A DNA stretch of 64,000 nt, taken from the NCBI GenBank assembly GCA_001897435.1, contig MKSV01000007.1:682001-746000 (forward strand), read 5' to 3'. The position numbers and the translations under genes were made by a program. Shown here piece after piece: positions 63,501 through 64,000 of the stretch; positions within the stretch are counted from its first letter, which is position 1; every line of letters starts with the position of its first letter. The notes below the pieces were generated by a model. That model was not told where the DNA came from. It made no database searches and saw nothing but the letters and a program-made list of their open reading frames with translations. This stretch comes from Acidobacteriales bacterium 59-55. GTDB taxonomy: Bacteria > Acidobacteriota > Terriglobia > Terriglobales > Acidobacteriaceae.

Positions 63501-64000
63501 TTGGCGGCCTCCTTGAGGCCCGCTTGCCGGATAGACTGCTCGGGTTGACGAAGCAGTTCGCGAAGCTTAAGTCGTGCCTTGTGTAGCTGGGATTTACTGT
63601 TTCCGGTTGAGCATTCGAGCATAGTCGCAATTTCATTATGCTCGAAACCCTCGACATCGTGAAGGACGAATACCATGCGGTAGCCGGGCGGCAGGGAAGC
63701 CACGGCCCGTTCCAGAGCGACGCGGTCGACCGAACCGGTCAACTGTGGATCGCGGCTGCCGAAGTCGCGCTTCGGCGCATCGTCATCCGACGGATTGATG
63801 GTCTCTTCGAGAGAGACGAGGTTCAGGCCCTTTTTGCGCAGATGCATAAGGACGAGATTAACGGTGAGGCGATGCAGCCAGGTGGAGAAGGCCGACTCGC
63901 CGCGAAAGCTGCCGATCTTGCGGAACAGGTGCAGGAAGGCTTCCTGGGTCATGTCCTCGGCTTCGGAGACATTGCCCAGCATGCGCAGGCAAAGGGTGTA
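63497..64000 (-). CDS. ECF RNA polymerase sigma factor (partial at the window edge)
   Basis: At least 167 codons are visible; the N-terminus lies beyond the right edge (the frame continues past an internal ATG at 63982). Sigma region 2: [20 protein letters not shown] followed by [20 protein letters not shown]; region 4: [20 protein letters not shown] then [20 protein letters not shown]. The cognate anti-sigma is the overlapping gene at 63195. Confidence 0.9.
   Translation of the reverse strand, partial: YTLCLRMLGNVSEAEDMTQEAFLHLFRKIGSFRGESAFSTWLHRLTVNLVLMHLRKKGLNLVSLEETINPSDDDAPKRDFGSRDPQLTGSVDRVALERAVASLPPGYRMVFVLHDVEGFEHNEIATMLECSTGNSKSQLHKARLKLRELLRQPEQSIRQAGLKEAAK

Overview
The window is about 64 kb of GC-rich chromosome from what is most likely an acidobacterium of the Terriglobia/Acidobacteriaceae type (Granulicella, Edaphobacter, Terriglobus and relatives). 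I infer this from TonB-dependent receptors with an N-terminal carboxypeptidase-regulatory-like domain, VWFA-type exported proteins, PEP-CTERM proteins, many Tat-exported carbohydrate-active enzymes, and short palindromic repeats (GGCTTTAGCC..., GTGCCCC...) of the kind I associate with these genomes. It is a recollection of style, not a database match. I see no prophage, transposase, integrase, rRNA or CRISPR array; the only tRNA seen is tRNA-Asn(GTT).

Layout. 1-2.7 kb: start of a probable menaquinone-pathway radical SAM gene, then two alternating pairs of exported cupin and PEP-CTERM genes. 2.8-5.3 kb: metG, with a 59-bp palindromic repeat inserted in frame. 5.4-11.2 kb: a pectin/hexuronate locus (FadR-type regulator, MFS hexuronate-like transporter, pectin methylesterase, SGNH esterase, GH29 fucosidase), with a FadR-like operator in the divergent promoter. 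11.4-16 kb: housekeeping (mce, tsaB, rimI, a DUF465 gene, psd, pssA) and an aspartate-semialdehyde-dehydrogenase-like protein without its catalytic residues. 16-20 kb: GH37 trehalase, ROK sugar kinase, aldo/keto reductase, then tRNA-Asn. 20.6-28.4 kb: a sulfatase, a TonB-receptor gene fragment and a D-amino-acid set (zinc/PLP D-serine dehydratase, D-aminoacylase, RidA, GntP permease), then a lactonase-type propeller. 28.4-37 kb: polysaccharide block with GH127, GH97, GH36 and SGNH enzymes. 37-43.4 kb: housekeeping (LLM oxidoreductase, hpt, lgt, aqpZ, GT2, lipoprotein, quinone reductase). 43.5-47.5 kb: a cobalamin riboswitch controlling a BtuB-like receptor, then a VWFA-like exported protein. 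47.5-52.6 kb: a minus-strand four-gene unit of two small exported proteins sharing CCRR-x-G-x-HHC-x-M and QKRGPP motifs, a TonB receptor and an Asp-box propeller with a CPCC motif; this is the best candidate for an undescribed system, perhaps for metal (copper?) handling. 52.7-59.7 kb: outer-membrane barrel, CysJ-like flavoprotein, TPR protein, thioesterase, mrp, hrcA-grpE-dnaJ. 59.8-64 kb: a minus-strand series from an ECF sigma factor and soluble anti-sigma, through a possible aromatic-rich leader peptide and terminator, to aroK, an AI-2E family permease, a small membrane protein and rsmE.

How the genes work together. Three catabolic themes are visible: pectin side chains and methyl esters (5.4-11.2 kb), galactosides/arabinosides (29.5-37 kb), and N-acyl-D-amino acids, especially D-serine (22.5-27.1 kb), where permease, deacylase, dehydratase and RidA form a plausible route to pyruvate. 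All functions are read from conserved motifs and context; none has been checked by database search.
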